A stretch of DNA of 12,276 bases, from NCBI GenBank assembly GCA_002711965.1, contig PASM01000035.1:1-12276 (forward strand), written 5' to 3'. Positions within the stretch are counted from its first letter, which is position 1; each line of letters opens with the position of its first letter. A program made the position numbers and the translations under genes. Of the stretch, positions 1 through 6,658 are shown piece by piece. Source of the DNA: Chloroflexota bacterium. Lineage in GTDB: Bacteria > Chloroflexota > Dehalococcoidia > UBA1151 > TMED-70. Under the pieces are notes generated by a model. It had not been told where the DNA came from. It ran no database searches and saw only the letters and a program-made list of their open reading frames with translations.

Positions 1-258
1 TAATCCATTTTCAATATGTCTATCTATGCAATTATAAGATGCATTTAACTTTCCATTTGAAAACCACTCAATATGCGCTTTAGAATAATCTGTATTATTG
101 ACATTTGTCCACTTATCAAACCAGTCAATGCGATTTGCAACTGACTCCCAATAGGAATTTGAATCTTGCTTTGCATTTTCTCTTAAAGATTGATATTTAT
201 CAAAACTATTATGTCCAACAGACGAGTGAAAATTTTTTGGAACGGAATATTTTTTCAT
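1..258 (-). CDS. acs: Acetyl-coenzyme A synthetase, N-terminal fragment (cut by window edge)
   Basis: Reverse-strand reading from the ATG at 258 gives 86 uninterrupted codons that run off the window start, so only the N-terminus is present. The peptide begins MKKYSVPKNF and matches the acetyl-CoA synthetase N-terminal domain: an aromatic-rich stretch with YWESVANRIDWFDKW at residues 36-50, EWFSNGKLNASYNCIDRH at 64-81, then ENG. Known family members activate acetate with ATP and CoA to acetyl-CoA in the cytoplasm. The AMP-binding core and the regulatory lysine lie outside the window. The start sits 18 bases after the stop of the hemolysin-III-like gene on the same strand, so the two may be cotranscribed. 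No Shine-Dalgarno sequence precedes the ATG. A related acyl-CoA synthetase (for example propionyl-CoA synthetase) cannot be fully excluded from the N-terminus alone. Confidence 0.88.
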   Translation of the reverse strand, partial: MKKYSVPKNFHSSVGHNSFDKYQSLRENAKQDSNSYWESVANRIDWFDKWTNVNNTDYSKAHIEWFSNGKLNASYNCIDRHIENGL

Positions 259-276
259 TTTATCAAAATAAGTAGG

Positions 277-924
277 CTAGATATAAAAGTAAATGGAGAT
301 ATAATGACAACTGCTAGCAGCTAATACAAATAAATGCCAAATGAAATGATTATATTTTAGTTTATTGTCTAACAAATAAAAAATAACTCCTGCCAAATAT
401 GTCAAGCATCCTGCAGTTATCCACCAAAGTGCATCTGGTGGAATTTGATTCACAAATGATTCATAAAAAAATAACCAAAGCCCGCCCATAAATATATACA
501 GACTTGTAGTCACAAGATTATATTTCCCTACAGTAAATACTTTCCAAGCGATTCCAAAAAAAGCTAGTAACCATATCATACCAAATAAAATCAAACCTCC
601 ATTATCCTTTAATAGTACGAGTGTAAAAGGAGTATATGATCCTGCAATTAAAACATAAATTGAGATCATATCAAACATTCTTAACTGATACCTTCTATCT
701 GCAGTTGCAGAGGAATGATATAATGTAGAAGCAATATACATTATTGAAAGACTCAACCCATATATAAGAAGGCTAAAAAAATAAGTTAAGTTAAAATTTT
801 CTAATCCTTTGATAATCAAGAATATTAAACCTATAATACTAAGAATAAATCCGAAAGCATGTGAGATTACATTGAGCCTATCTTCTTTTTTAGAATAAAA
901 AAATTGATTTGAACGAATATCCAT
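277..924 (-). CDS. trhA: Hemolysin III / PAQR-family integral membrane protein
   Basis: A 215-residue protein, usual for the bacterial HlyIII/YqfA branch of the PAQR family, with about seven hydrophobic segments. The conserved polar residues of the family are visible: E14-D15 and N18/H22 before the first helix, the STLYHS motif with H70, RMFD with D85, and the C-terminal H193/H197 (NHFIWH) and H207 (SSCHY). In PAQR proteins the His and Asp residues bind a metal inside the membrane. The bacterial members are linked to membrane-lipid homeostasis, and true haemolysis is doubtful. I place the start at the ATG at 924. A GTG at 951 would add nine residues, but it lies inside a perfect palindrome and between likely -35 and -10 boxes. 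The gene is upstream of acs with an 18-base gap and divergent from the glycosyltransferase. Confidence 0.88.
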   Translation of the reverse strand: MDIRSNQFFYSKKEDRLNVISHAFGFILSIIGLIFLIIKGLENFNLTYFFSLLIYGLSLSIMYIASTLYHSSATADRRYQLRMFDMISIYVLIAGSYTPFTLVLLKDNGGLILFGMIWLLAFFGIAWKVFTVGKYNLVTTSLYIFMGGLWLFFYESFVNQIPPDALWWITAGCLTYLAGVIFYLLDNKLKYNHFIWHLFVLAASSCHYISIYFYI

Positions 925-929
925 GGAAA

Positions 930-958
930 ATGTTACAAATATAAGTGACACTTATCAA
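930..958 (-). promoter_or_regulatory. Candidate promoter of the hemolysin-III-like gene, apparently leaderless
   Basis: On the minus strand, TTGATA (958-953) is followed after exactly 17 bases by TAACAT (935-930), a fair sigma-70-type match. Only five bases separate the -10 box from the ATG at 924, so the expected transcription start falls on or next to the start codon. This fits the absence of a Shine-Dalgarno sequence. The boxes are predicted by eye only. Confidence 0.4.
941..955. promoter_or_regulatory. Perfect 15-bp palindrome, candidate operator
   Basis: ATAAGTG, a central A, then CACTTAT form a perfect inverted repeat with 7-base arms. It lies between the divergent hemolysin-III-like and glycosyltransferase genes and sits in the -35/-10 spacer of the predicted minus-strand promoter. 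A dimeric repressor bound here would block that promoter. The arms are too short and the sequence too close to the start for a terminator. No regulator gene is nearby to pair with it. Confidence 0.45.
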
Positions 959-996
959 TCATTCTTTAGTTAAATTTTACTAAAAATCAATTAAAA

Positions 997-1749
997 ATGA
1001 GTATAAAAGCTAGTGTATTTATAATAACAAAGAATGAAGAACGCTTTATAGAAAGAGCTCTAAAAAGTGTATCTCAATTTGATGAAGTAATCCTCGTTGA
1101 TTCTGGTAGCACTGACAAAACACTAGAAATAGCAAAAAAATATAATGCTAAAATCTTCTCTAAAGAATGGCAAGGATTTTCAAAGCAAAAACAATATGCT
1201 ATGTCTTTATGTAAAAATGATTGGGTCCTCAATTTAGATGCAGACGAAGAAATTGGAACAAATCTAATTAATGAATTAAAAAAAATAATTCGCGAAGATA
1301 AAGTAGATGGTGTCAGATTAATGAGGAATGACTTGTTTATAAATAAATTTCCCTCTAAGCTAATTAAGAAAAATCATAATTTGAGATTTTACAAAAAATC
1401 AAAAGCCTCTTTTAACAAAAATAAGCTAGTTCATGAAAGTGCAACTATTAATGGAAATGTGATTTTGATTAATCATGCATTCAAACATTTTGGATACAAT
1501 TCAATAGAAATATTAAATAAAAAAAATAATGACTATTCTTCTCTTAAAGCTGAAGAAAAGTATAATAAAAAAATCAGATTTTCCATTATAAGATTATTAT
1601 TAGTTTTTCCTGCTACATTTATCAAAGAATATATAATTCATCGTAAAATGTTTTCTGGTATTAGAGGCTTTATTTTATCTGTAATGAATTCATATTATGC
1701 TTTCATTAAAGAAGCGAAGCTCTTTGAGAAGTATGAAGAAAAAAATTAA
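997..1749 (+). CDS. Glycosyltransferase family 2, LPS-core (WaaE/KdtX-like) type
   Basis: A 250-residue GT-A fold enzyme. It opens with the Rossmann-like strand SVFIITKNEERFIERAL, has VDSGSTD at 34-40 (nucleotide-sugar binding) and DADE at 81-84, where the DXD-type acidic pair binds divalent metal and the sugar nucleotide. LVHESA at 144-149 and the HFGY stretch at 164-167 are typical of the WaaE/KdtX subfamily, which adds a sugar to the lipopolysaccharide inner core at the cytoplasmic face of the inner membrane. Residues 195-240 form an amphipathic, partly hydrophobic tail consistent with membrane association. Donor and acceptor cannot be read from sequence. No Shine-Dalgarno sequence is seen. 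It is followed after 30 bases by ubiE on the same strand, so they are probably cotranscribed. Confidence 0.87.
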   Translation: MSIKASVFIITKNEERFIERALKSVSQFDEVILVDSGSTDKTLEIAKKYNAKIFSKEWQGFSKQKQYAMSLCKNDWVLNLDADEEIGTNLINELKKIIREDKVDGVRLMRNDLFINKFPSKLIKKNHNLRFYKKSKASFNKNKLVHESATINGNVILINHAFKHFGYNSIEILNKKNNDYSSLKAEEKYNKKIRFSIIRLLLVFPATFIKEYIIHRKMFSGIRGFILSVMNSYYAFIKEAKLFEKYEEKN

Positions 1750-1779
1750 TATTTATATCAATTTTAAAAGCTTGTAATA

Positions 1780-2496
1780 ATGTCAATTAAACCACTACCA
1801 AAAGTTAAAACACGAAAAAAAGAACAGGTTCAACAGATGTTCAATGAGATTGCTTATCAATATGATCTTATAAACAAAATAATGACAATGAATATGGATA
1901 AAGGATGGAGAAAAAAAGTTTGCAAACTTGCATTAAAAAATAATCCAAAAAAAATTTTAGATATCGCTACTGGTACTGGAGATATAACTTTAAGTCTTGC
2001 AAATAATGATGTTCAAGTTATTGGGATTGATAATTCTCAATTAATGTTAGATATTGCTAATCAAAAAAAATTAGGATTGAAAAATATAGAATTTCAACTT
2101 GAGGATGCTGAAAAAATGAGTTTTAAGAATGATTCATTTGATGTAGCTACAGTAGGTTTTGGAGTTCGTAATTTTGAAAATTTAAATCAGGGATTAAGTG
2201 AAATTAAACGTGTATTAAAACCGGGGAAAAAATTAATTATTCTAGAAACAGCTGTACCTTCTTTTTTTATATTTCGATTTGGTTATTTTTTATATACAAA
2301 ACTTATTGTACCAGTCTTAGGAAGAATGATTGCGAAAAATCAAGAAGCTTATCAATACCTTTCAACTTCAGCTCAACATTTTCCTCATGGAAAAGAATTT
2401 CAGTCGATTTTAGAAAAAGCTGGTTTTGAGCATATTCAAATAAAATATTTATCTTTAGGAATTGTTAATATCTACTGTGCATCAAAGCCAGTTTAA
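1780..2496 (+). CDS. ubiE: Demethylmenaquinone / ubiquinone C-methyltransferase UbiE/MenG
   Basis: A 238-residue class I SAM-dependent methyltransferase of usual family length. Visible are YDLINKIMTMNMDKGWRKK at 28-46 (first UbiE signature region), SAM-binding motif I LDIATGTGD at 60-68, the acidic residue D84 at the end of the second strand, VGFGVRNF at 125-132, RVLKPGKK at 144-151 (second UbiE signature) and YQYLSTSAQHFP at 191-202. It methylates demethylmenaquinone to menaquinone, and in ubiquinone makers the C2 position of the quinone ring. In an FCB-type bacterium menaquinone is the likely product, so menG would be equally suitable. The TAA at 2494-2496 directly abuts the stop of the convergent cyclo-ligase gene, with no base between and no terminator. 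Confidence 0.95.
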   Translation: MSIKPLPKVKTRKKEQVQQMFNEIAYQYDLINKIMTMNMDKGWRKKVCKLALKNNPKKILDIATGTGDITLSLANNDVQVIGIDNSQLMLDIANQKKLGLKNIEFQLEDAEKMSFKNDSFDVATVGFGVRNFENLNQGLSEIKRVLKPGKKLIILETAVPSFFIFRFGYFLYTKLIVPVLGRMIAKNQEAYQYLSTSAQHFPHGKEFQSILEKAGFEHIQIKYLSLGIVNIYCASKPV

Positions 2497-3054
2497 TTAT
2501 CTCAATACACCTTTTTGGGTAATTATATAATCCATCTTAATGTCATGTTTTTCCTGAAATAACTTATTTTCAAGTTGAAAACTATATGCAATACCAATCA
2601 AAATAGTCGATGTCTTTTTAGAAAAAGTGCGATCATAAAAACCGCCTCCCATTCCCAATCGAAATAATTGATGATTAAATGCAACACAAGGCATTAATAC
2701 TATATCAATATCTTTAATATCAAAAAATTCTTTATCTTTTGGTTCAAAAATTCCAAACTGATTTTTTGAGAGCTCGGATTGAATACCATATTTAGCAAAG
2801 GAAAGTTTTTTTGATTCATTTTTGATCACCGGCAATAATACTTTCTTGTTTTTTGAATGAAGATAATTCATTATTTCAAGCGTAGATGCCTCATTATCAA
2901 ATGGGTAATACAATCCTATCGAACGGTAAGATAATTCTTTTGAAAATTTTAACCATTGAGACAAAAAATTATGAGACAATCTTGCTATATGAGCATCTGA
3001 AAGAAGTGATCTTTCATGACGTTTTTCATTTCTTATATTTTCTTTGCTAGACAT
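2497..3054 (-). CDS. ygfA: 5-formyltetrahydrofolate cyclo-ligase
   Basis: From the ATG at 3054 the product has 185 residues, typical for the family. It converts 5-formyl-THF with ATP to 5,10-methenyl-THF in the cytoplasm, feeding the one-carbon pool. The N-terminal Lys/Arg-rich helix (NEKRHERSLL) corresponds to the ATP-binding region. The signature RLGMGGGFYDRTF lies at 132-144, preceded by LMPCVAF at 121-127, where C replaces the usual G of the PG.AF pattern. The C-terminal HDIKMDYIITQ also matches the family. The frame stays open upstream to an ATG at 3096, but the added 14 residues do not resemble the family and would lengthen the overlap with the preceding gene. The ATG used here overlaps the end of the membrane-protein gene by 22 bases, suggesting translational coupling. 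Confidence 0.93.
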   Translation of the reverse strand: MSSKENIRNEKRHERSLLSDAHIARLSHNFLSQWLKFSKELSYRSIGLYYPFDNEASTLEIMNYLHSKNKKVLLPVIKNESKKLSFAKYGIQSELSKNQFGIFEPKDKEFFDIKDIDIVLMPCVAFNHQLFRLGMGGGFYDRTFSKKTSTILIGIAYSFQLENKLFQEKHDIKMDYIITQKGVLR

Positions 3055-3584
3055 CTCAAAATAGTAAAATAATACATAATTGGTGCTACAAACCAAATCA
3101 GTTGAGGAATAATAGTTAAACCATTACCATTGATTGTTATAAATACAGGGTTATACCAATTGTCAATAAATAACCAAAGCTTTCCATTCCCATTTAAGTC
3201 TACTATAAACTCAGAAACGCTTCCCCAAATAATCATAATTAATAGTGCCTTTGAATTAAATTTGTAGAGAAAGTTTTTATTTTTCAAAAGTGCTTTTGCT
3301 ATAAAAACCCCAATAATGAAAATCAAACCATCAATAAATGAATAAGTAATATTTCTAACTAGTGGAAGATCAATTGGCCAATTAATTAAAATTAAATGAA
3401 ATGATTCTCCTGCTAGCGCAAAAGGAATCTCCCAAGTTAGACCTAATAATACTCCAAGAAAATACAGATTGAATAATTCTCTTGATATTTTTTGATCCTT
3501 ATATAGCATAATAAATAATAGTGGAGCACTATTCCCAACTATAAAAGCTGTCCACATCAATTGGTTAGCTGAAAATAAATCCAT
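3033..3584 (-). CDS. Unrecognised five-helix integral membrane protein
   Basis: A 183-residue protein I do not recognise. Hydrophobic segments near residues 8-28, 36-56, 78-100, 111-130 and 156-176 suggest five membrane helices, and there is no cleavable signal peptide. Notable polar or aromatic spots are W51-E52 (LTWEIPFA), the loop WPIDLPLVR at 69-77, E125/D129 in GSVSEFIVDLNGNGK, and DNWYNP at 141-146. These could be functional, but no family motif is clear. Its ATG overlaps the carbamate kinase stop by one base (TAATG on the minus strand), and its 3' end overlaps the cyclo-ligase start by 22 bases, so the three genes look translationally coupled. A transporter or membrane-enzyme role linked to carbamoyl phosphate or folate would be guesswork. 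Confidence 0.75.
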   Translation of the reverse strand: MDLFSANQLMWTAFIVGNSAPLLFIMLYKDQKISRELFNLYFLGVLLGLTWEIPFALAGESFHLILINWPIDLPLVRNITYSFIDGLIFIIGVFIAKALLKNKNFLYKFNSKALLIMIIWGSVSEFIVDLNGNGKLWLFIDNWYNPVFITINGNGLTIIPQLIWFVAPIMYYFTILRCLAKKI

Positions 3585-4528
3585 TACCCTTTAACAATAG
3601 TTGTCCCAGCTTTTCCATCAATGGCATCTTGCAAACTATCAATATTAGTAATAATTACTTTTTTACCATGATGTTTTAAAAAATGAATTGCTGAACGAAT
3701 CTTAGGCCACATACTACCTTGCTGAAAATGTCCTTCTTCTTGATACTTCTGTGCTTCTAAATCAGTCATCTGATGAATAGGAGACTGATTATCAGTTCCA
3801 TAGTGCAAATAAACTTGATTAATATCAGTAACAATATAATATTCATCAGCTCTAATGACTCTACCAAGCTTTGCTGCAGTTAAATCTTTATCAATTACTG
3901 CATCAATTCCCTGAAAACTTCCATCCTGATTTACATATACTGGTATTCCTCCACCGCCAGCTGCTAAAACTATAATTCCTGCATGAACAAGCGTTCTAAT
4001 ACTTATCCCGTGCATTACAAATTCTGGATCTGGAGATGGAACTACTCTTCTCCACTCTCCGGGATCTTGCTCTTTAACAATCCATCCCATATTTTTTGCT
4101 CTTTTTTCAGCTTCTTGTTTTGAAAAACGTTTTCCGACAAACTTTGTTGGGTTTTTTAATGAGGAGTGTTTAGGATCAACCACCACTTGAGTAACCAATG
4201 TTACCACCTCTTTATCAATTTCTTCTTTATATAAAATATTTTGAAAGGTTTGCTGAATCATATAACCTATTGTTCCTTGAGTTCCAGCTACGCAAACACC
4301 CAAAGGAAGTGGAGATACTTGATCTTGTGTTAAATCCATTCTTAAAAGTTCATCTCCAACTTGAGGACCATTTCCATGCGTAATACAAATATTATAATCT
4401 TTTTTTAAAAATTTGATAATTTTTGTTAAAGACTTTCTTGTATTGCTAAACTGATCACTTATAGTTCCAGCTTGACTCTTGTTTGAAAGAGCATTTCCAC
4501 CTAATGCAATTATTGCTGTTTTTTCCAT
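3584..4528 (-). CDS. arcC: Carbamate kinase
   Basis: A 314-residue amino-acid-kinase-family protein of normal length. It catalyses the reversible reaction ADP + carbamoyl phosphate to ATP + carbamate, normally the last, ATP-yielding step of arginine deiminase or purine/allantoin breakdown. Visible motifs are the phosphate loop ALGGNAL at 8-14, THGNGPQVG at 50-58, GTIGYM at 85-90, the glycine-rich AAGGGGIPV at 189-197, the IDKDLTAAKL lysine/aspartate motif at 212-221, TDI at 234-236 and GSMWPKI at 271-277 with the conserved Lys276. All expected key residues seem present. No arginine deiminase or ornithine carbamoyltransferase gene is adjacent; the neighbours are a membrane protein and a folate enzyme. 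No Shine-Dalgarno sequence lies before the ATG at 4528. Confidence 0.96.
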   Translation of the reverse strand: MEKTAIIALGGNALSNKSQAGTISDQFSNTRKSLTKIIKFLKKDYNICITHGNGPQVGDELLRMDLTQDQVSPLPLGVCVAGTQGTIGYMIQQTFQNILYKEEIDKEVVTLVTQVVVDPKHSSLKNPTKFVGKRFSKQEAEKRAKNMGWIVKEQDPGEWRRVVPSPDPEFVMHGISIRTLVHAGIIVLAAGGGGIPVYVNQDGSFQGIDAVIDKDLTAAKLGRVIRADEYYIVTDINQVYLHYGTDNQSPIHQMTDLEAQKYQEEGHFQQGSMWPKIRSAIHFLKHHGKKVIITNIDSLQDAIDGKAGTTIVKG

Positions 4529-4641
4529 ATTTATTTTTATTTCAACTAAAAAATTTACGAAAACATATGTATATATATTTTCCTTTGAATTTAATTTACT
4601 TACGTTATTTTTTTAATCAACATTTTTATTGAGGACAATCA

Positions 4642-4713
4642 ATGTCATTTAAAAGTTTTCTACTAATAAATAAAAAAAAATATTGTAAAAAAAAACATTG
4701 TAGATTTTGTTAA
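4642..4713 (+). CDS. Possible 23-codon micro-ORF, Lys/Cys-rich (speculative)
   Basis: ATG at 4642 to TAA at 4711-4713, with GAGG at 4631-4634 spaced seven bases before the ATG, one of the few good Shine-Dalgarno positions in the window. The peptide starts MSFKSFLL and continues with the five-residue repeat KKKYC-KKKHC, three Cys in total, because the 15-bp DNA repeat is in frame. It could be a leader peptide for the barrel gene or simply chance in an A-rich regulatory region. The possible promoter box at 4707-4712 overlaps its end, which argues against coding. Confidence 0.15.
   Translation: MSFKSFLLINKKKYCKKKHCRFC
4672..4701. repeat. Two tandem 15-bp units: nine A followed by TATTGT or CATTGT
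   Basis: 4672-4686 is nine A plus TATTGT, and 4687-4701 is nine A plus CATTGT, a direct repeat with one mismatch. The A-tracts would make the DNA bent or stiff just upstream of the promoter of the barrel-protein gene. The ATTGT portions recur inverted as ACAATGT at 4722-4728, so they may be regulator half-sites. Confidence 0.6.
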
Positions 4714-4728
4714 AAATACCGACAATGT
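4695..4728. promoter_or_regulatory. Inverted repeat ACATTGT / ACAATGT around a promoter region
   Basis: ACATTGT at 4695-4701 and its exact reverse complement ACAATGT at 4722-4728 are separated by 20 bases that contain the predicted -35 box of the beta-barrel gene. The layout fits an operator for a dimeric regulator. With a 20-base spacer and only 7 bp of stem it is a poor transcript hairpin. Confidence 0.35.
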
Positions 4729-4734
4729 TATATA
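4707..4734 (+). promoter_or_regulatory. Candidate promoter of the small beta-barrel protein gene
   Basis: TTGTTA at 4707-4712 and TATATA at 4729-4734 are spaced by 16 bases, a fair sigma-70-type match. The expected start near 4741 leaves a leader of about 30 bases that contains the GGAG ribosome binding site at 4757-4760, ten bases before the ATG at 4771. In the rest of the 242-base gap (4529-4770) I see only AT-rich sequence, an imperfect GACA-TGTC palindrome at 4634-4646 and no confident promoter for the divergent carbamate kinase gene. Confidence 0.45.
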
Positions 4735-4770
4735 GGTGTTATTTTATTAATAAAATGGAGATAAAAAATA

Positions 4771-5217
4771 ATGGATAACTATAAAAAATTGCTTTTTACA
4801 ATTGCAGCTTTAACTTCATTGAGTTTTGGACAATTTGCTCAAGGCACAAAAACCATAGATGGTGAATTGGCAATTCATGCTCATGAAGGAGATAACATAA
4901 CTGTTATCAATTTAGCATTAGGTCAATTTTTAGCAGACTCTTGGTTAGTTGAAGGTGGAATATCGTATATGGATGTAGATAACAACGATAGTTCTACAAA
5001 TTTTGAACTATCAGCTAGCTATTTTATGAACGAAAGAGTGTATGCTGGTTTAGGTATGATGCTTCCTGAAGAAGGAGATGAAGAACTTTTCGTAAATCTT
5101 GGAATGCTATCACCTTTTATGATGAGTGAAAATGTATACCTGAATCCTTCAATTGAATATCATACAGAATCAGAAATTTTTACATTAGGGTTAGGTCTTA
5201 AATTCTTTTTTGAATAA
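4771..5217 (+). CDS. Small secreted outer-membrane beta-barrel-like protein
   Basis: A 148-residue protein with a signal peptide (KK then a hydrophobic core; likely cleavage after SFG20, leaving Gln21). The mature part of about 128 residues shows alternating hydrophobic/polar strands with turns rich in D, N and G: residues 29-36, 43-51, 57-67, 76-85, 89-97, 106-113, 121-130 and 135-147. This fits a small eight-stranded OmpW/OmpA-type barrel ending in an aromatic-rich strand (GLKFFFE). Phrases such as WLVEGGISYMD, FELSASYFMNERVYAGLGM and LNPSIEYHTES resemble 'outer membrane protein beta-barrel domain' families. Ligand and role are unknown. It has its own GGAG ribosome binding site and is followed by a strong terminator, so it is probably a single-gene unit. 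Confidence 0.8.
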   Translation: MDNYKKLLFTIAALTSLSFGQFAQGTKTIDGELAIHAHEGDNITVINLALGQFLADSWLVEGGISYMDVDNNDSSTNFELSASYFMNERVYAGLGMMLPEEGDEELFVNLGMLSPFMMSENVYLNPSIEYHTESEIFTLGLGLKFFFE

Positions 5218-5235
5218 TTCTAATTAAAATTTCAT

Positions 5236-5269
5236 AAAAAAAGGCTACTAAAATTAGTAGCCTTTTTTA
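5236..5269. terminator. Strong bidirectional intrinsic terminator
   Basis: GGCTACTA at 5243-5250 pairs perfectly with TAGTAGCC at 5255-5262 around an AAAT loop. Seven A (5236-5242) lie before the stem and six T (5263-5268) after it. The A/T flanks extend the stem to about 14 bp and give a U-run on either strand. It lies between the convergent barrel gene and the end of the four-gene secreted-protein operon and should stop transcription from both. Confidence 0.92.
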
Positions 5270-5290
5270 TTTTACTTTTAAAAAAAACAA

Positions 5291-6646
5291 TTAAAAGTCT
5301 TCATCATCATCAGACATATAGATTCCATCATTTGAAGATCTATTTATTTGTTGATTTTCTTCCTCACTATTGTCATAAAGTTGACTATTTGGAGTATTTA
5401 GAGTTTCTTCTACTGCCCTACTTTTATTAGCAAATTCTTTTGACCATGCAATAGCTACACCGGTAATCATTTCTCCTGTAGTAGGATGTTTTGCACGCCA
5501 TTTCTTAATTGGATAAAATCTAAGATTAGGTAAAGTTGATGATTTTGATTTAATTGTTTGTTCAAATCTATCTCTTTGAAAAACATTAGCTGATCCATCC
5601 TGAAATTTTGTATCTTTTTCAACTTTTTCCCTAAGCTCTTCCCAAGCAATATCTTGAGCTACAAAATTTTTCAAATTTTCCATAGCATTATTTTTAGCCA
5701 TATCTTGAGATAATTTAAGTTGTAGTGCTAAGTCGTCAGTTGACATATCTACTTCTTCTTGTCCATAAGCTATAACAACATACTGACCATTTGAATCTAT
5801 AGTTGTAGTGACACCAAGCCTTGGTACCATATTTTCATCTTTACCTCTTTTTATTTTATCAAGAGTTTTGCTCGGTTTTCCTCTCTGAACATAATAAGAA
5901 GCATCGTCTTGAATCATGGCTGCTAGAGCTTGATTTTCTGTTGTATATTTTAAAACAACAGCCACTTCATACCCAGAATTTCTACTCTTACTGGTTTGCC
6001 CTTCAGCAATTTTACATATTGATAATCCTTTTAACATTTGAGTAGCTAATGCAAAACTTCTTGATTCATAAGCATTCTGGAATTTCTTATCTTTTTGCTT
6101 CTGATTCATTTTAGAAACTTCAGTTTGTGATACTCCCAACTCAATTAATGCTTTATCTACACTTTCATTGGCTAATCTTTTGATCTTATCTAAAAAAGTA
6201 ACTTGCTTTTCAGCGTCAAGATCATTGCCAATTTTCTTATCATTAAGCAGAGACATTCCTTCTTCCGATGAAATTTTGACGCCAGTTAATTGAACAAATT
6301 GTGATTTTGCATCTAAAACTGCTTTCCTGAAAGCAATGTTTCTACTAGTTATGAAACCTGGTTTTCCTGGCTTTATGACAGTAGTAGCTTTACCAATCAT
6401 ATAGATTGAACCATCATCGTTTACTTCTCCCAGCCACTTACCTTTACTTCCAAGCTTGTTTTCAACCCAATTTTCTAATGCTTCGCTCGGTAGTTCAAGT
6501 ATCTCAAAAGTTTGATTAGTTGCATCCTGCATCGCTTTCGATCCAGCTAAATCTTTTATATTGTCTTTATTTTGAGAATGAATCAATGTCAAACAAGTAA
6601 TAAATATTAACAAAATTTTTGTAAATAAATTAAATTGGCTTTTCAT
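5291..6646 (-). CDS. Exported DUF6844-like protein, two LPP20/FlgT-N-like units
   Basis: A 451-residue exported protein resembling DUF6844 proteins (recognised from memory, family assignment moderate). The signal peptide probably ends at HS24, leaving Gln25. Residues 60-85 (W-rich, IYMIGKATTVIK) lead into a first alpha/beta unit at about 85-235 with the helix RNIAFRKAVLDAKSQFVQLTG and closing strand YEVAVVLKYT. A second similar unit at about 276-403 has YVVIAYGQEEV, the helix MAKNNAMENLKNFVAQDIA and closing strand GVAIAWSKEF. I infer a tandem duplication of an SHS2-like fold such as in LPP20 and the FlgT N-domain. The tail from 405 is polar and disordered, ending in SDDDEDF. It is last in the operon, 12 bases after the FlgT-like gene, with a clear AGGAG ribosome binding site. 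Function unknown. Confidence 0.75.
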   Translation of the reverse strand: MKSQFNLFTKILLIFITCLTLIHSQNKDNIKDLAGSKAMQDATNQTFEILELPSEALENWVENKLGSKGKWLGEVNDDGSIYMIGKATTVIKPGKPGFITSRNIAFRKAVLDAKSQFVQLTGVKISSEEGMSLLNDKKIGNDLDAEKQVTFLDKIKRLANESVDKALIELGVSQTEVSKMNQKQKDKKFQNAYESRSFALATQMLKGLSICKIAEGQTSKSRNSGYEVAVVLKYTTENQALAAMIQDDASYYVQRGKPSKTLDKIKRGKDENMVPRLGVTTTIDSNGQYVVIAYGQEEVDMSTDDLALQLKLSQDMAKNNAMENLKNFVAQDIAWEELREKVEKDTKFQDGSANVFQRDRFEQTIKSKSSTLPNLRFYPIKKWRAKHPTTGEMITGVAIAWSKEFANKSRAVEETLNTPNSQLYDNSEEENQQINRSSNDGIYMSDDDEDF

Positions 6647-6658
6647 AATATTCTCCTT

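Noticed and set aside
925..951. Extension of the hemolysin-III-like protein to a GTG at 951
   Set aside because: The nine extra residues lie over a palindrome and likely promoter boxes, and the ATG at 924 gives a normal family length.
3055..3096. Upstream ATG start (3096) for the cyclo-ligase
   Set aside because: The 14 extra residues are unlike the family and come from coding sequence of the overlapping membrane-protein gene in another frame.
4198..4383. 61-codon plus-strand frame inside the carbamate kinase gene
   Set aside because: Antisense shadow of a well-conserved gene; no ribosome binding site or recognisable product.
5467..6045. Short frames of 60 and 74 codons inside the DUF6844-like gene
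   Set aside because: Shadows of the long frame at 5291-6646; no supporting signals.
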